Below, in pieces: positions 63,701-64,000 of a stretch of 64,000 nt of DNA. This DNA is from Larkinella knui (lineage in GTDB: Bacteria > Bacteroidota > Bacteroidia > Cytophagales > Spirosomataceae). The stretch lies in NCBI RefSeq assembly GCF_003858645.1, contig NZ_RQJP01000002.1, forward strand, positions 558,001 to 622,000, written 5' to 3'. The notes under the pieces were generated by a model. The model was not told the DNA's origin. It made no database searches and saw only the letters and a list, made by a program, of their open reading frames with translations. Every line of letters begins with the position of its first letter. Position 1 is the stretch's first letter. A program made the translations under genes and the position numbers.

Positions 63701-63970
63701 TTCGGGCGGTGAAGCCGTTCGGGAGGCTGTCTGATTCGGGCGTCCCGAATGGATCCGATCCAGGGCTTCGGTGTCGTAAAAAACGTAGTGCAGGGATTGC
63801 TTTTTCAGGAACAAAAAACCGCCCGGCAGTTCGGCCCGAAACAACACCTCCGACGACCACTGGCCCTTGTTCTGCACAAACCGCACAGCTCCGGTGGGGC
63901 TGTCTGCCCAGGTTACATTAAGCAGTCCAAAAAGGATACAAAACAAACAGAAAGTAAACGTTCGACACAT
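60710..63970 (-). CDS. T9SS type B exported protein with SBBP and PKD domains
   Basis: 1086 residues. A signal peptide (MCRTFTFCLFCILFGLLNVTWA) is followed by a beta-rich N-terminal domain of the type seen with SBBP proteins (FVQNKGQWSSEVLFRAELPGG near 28-48). Then SBBP-like propeller repeats run from about 260 to 720 ('YLGGSTGETPHSLIVNSKNELLIYGVTSSANFPTT', 'YGGSGYDVAYALRTGASGAVYGVGTTRSADLPATAGAF'). A PKD domain follows (about 790-870, LTFNFVNTS-like, with the DFGGTG step), then an Ig/PKD pair, and last a CHU_C/type B sorting domain (about 1010-1086: NNDGKNDVFNV, LEIFNRWGKSVYRS, PGGLYYYLL). It would be secreted by the type IX system and be surface-attached. The start lies 30 bp inside the window edge. 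Confidence 0.93.
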   Translation of the reverse strand: MCRTFTFCLFCILFGLLNVTWADSPTGAVRFVQNKGQWSSEVLFRAELPGGFLFLKKQSLHYVFYDTEALDRIHSGRPNQTASRTASPPELTEPMVKAHGVEVQLQHSLATAQIESKNLVSEDLNYFLGNDSKRWASAVPAFGEVIYHEIYPGIDLRLFAYYQTLKYEFIVKPGADPSVIRLRYAGASAVRLEKGQLLVETSLLPFREEKPYSFTEKNSKTTEVPAEWTLDGLTASFRFPHPYDSQQPLTIDPTLIFSTYSGSVSDNWGHTATYDNDGNLYTAGTVFGTSFVPTTGAFQTRYGAEMDVAVMKFSPDGKQLLYAAYLGGSTGETPHSLIVNSKNELLIYGVTSSANFPTTSAAYNRKFAGGTAYVPLGNGLPEPGSIYGTIYFRNGTDLFVANISADGKVLKNSTYVGGSSNDGLNYVDQYLGIYNYGDDLRGEIIVDKNDNVYVATVSFSADFPVTANAPQSKLQGPADAVFLQLNPDLSQLLWSTYYGGSGYDVAYALRTGASGAVYGVGTTRSADLPATAGAFKPQIGGQEDGFLVKFRNNQLERTTYLGTTADDAAYLIDLDPQENPHVFGLTRGQYAVSDSVYRNARSGQFIHALDPGLSKTLFSTVIGSGRIGPDVSPTAFLVNECGNMYLSGWGGAVNVRSGNVNSSTQGLPVTTDAYRKTTDGSNFWLALLEQGGKSLLYATFFGSDNVAGRGDHVDGGTSRFDKSGVIYHAACACGGTRFPATAQAWSQNNKSPNCNNAAFKFDIDRLKAAFDAYQGTLKDVIQGCAPLTLNFVNTSEGGITYAWDFGGTGASSNPAQVSHTFDKPGEYTVTLTAYNKLTCKRVDVAQKVIKVFPANFKVSKDTTVCAGQPVQLLAEGGQTYAWSPTQGLTSATVGNPVVNPTKTTTYSVKITNENGCSATKNVTITTDDSFRPVAEVRLSSECGQPMKVELINKTAGAQGFKWSMGNGDTLRTNAPGTYQYAQSGQYEITVTSSKNGCSLALNLPVTIENMSEIPNVVTANNDGKNDVFNVGFTGAALEIFNRWGKSVYRSENYSNTWGRDIPGGLYYYLLTTQRGTKCKGWVEVLE

Positions 63971-64000
63971 AAACCGGCGACATCAAAAAGATTTCAAGAT

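Noticed and set aside
1-64000. tRNA, rRNA, insertion sequences, prophage and origin
   Set aside because: No cloverleaf with a clear anticodon arm, rRNA stretch, transposase, integrase, phage gene or DnaA-box cluster was recognised by eye; a covariance-model scan would be needed to exclude small RNAs.

Overview
The window looks like chromosome of a Cytophagales bacterium (Bacteroidota), most like the Spirosoma/Larkinella group. The evidence is a SusC/SusD pair with an STN domain, a T9SS type B (CHU_C) C-terminus on the last gene, Bacteroidota -7 boxes (TAnnTTTG) lying directly in front of start codons, PSCyt1/DUF1549/DUF1553 and DUF1501 partners, and multidomain ThuA/sugar-dehydrogenase/cytochrome c proteins. 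I saw no rRNA, tRNA, CRISPR array, insertion sequence, prophage or replication origin.

Layout. 1-9 kb: a polysaccharide-uptake type operon on the + strand (SusC, SusD, PSCyt1/DUF1553 cytochrome, DUF1501 Tat protein). 9-11.4 kb, - strand: an L-rhamnose/H+ symporter (RhaT) and a secreted type I phosphodiesterase. 11.4-16.8 kb: a structured intergenic region, an SDR lacking its catalytic Tyr, an M16 peptidase and two small exported proteins. 17-31.7 kb: mostly - strand glycan-related genes (GH106 alpha-L-rhamnosidase, ThuA-GSDH-cytochrome c fusion, GH95, a QDPR-like SDR), interrupted by a + strand regulator block (Nudix-type regulator, TetR and its SDR target, a YdeI/OmdA protein). 32-36.7 kb: a second GSDH-cytochrome c protein and a SCO1/MORN/YHYH cluster. 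37-39.5 kb, - strand: ECF sigma, small membrane anti-sigma candidate, Spy/CpxP-like sensor and a LytTR regulator. 39.6-46.6 kb, + strand: PqqD-like RRE protein, ATP-grasp ligase, PLP decarboxylase, urea-transporter/M23 fusion, outer-membrane barrel and TPR protein. 46.7-52.8 kb: fdhD, then the L-rhamnose catabolic operon (bifunctional aldolase/dehydrogenase, isomerase, kinase). 52.9-59 kb: MarR regulator and an RND efflux operon. 59-64 kb: DUF2807 lipoprotein, HAD phosphatase and a large T9SS-exported PKD/SBBP protein.

How they work together. L-rhamnose is the clearest theme: GH106 can release it, RhaT imports it, and RhaI, RhaK and the aldolase/dehydrogenase take it to DHAP and L-lactate, from three separate loci. 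The best candidate for an undescribed system is the 39.6-46.6 kb operon. It joins a RiPP-recognition-element protein, an ATP-grasp ligase and a decarboxylase whose N-terminus resembles a RiPP leader (YxxPxI motif) to membrane and outer-membrane parts; I see no separate precursor peptide.

Non-coding signals are rich. Three regulators (Nudix, TetR, MarR) carry palindromic operators in or beside promoters that leave essentially no 5' leader. Many gene ends carry long-armed inverted repeats. Two of these, at 27.7 and 41.0 kb, belong to one dispersed palindromic repeat family, and one, at 38.0 kb, has arms of about 55 bp between a sigma factor and its putative anti-sigma gene.
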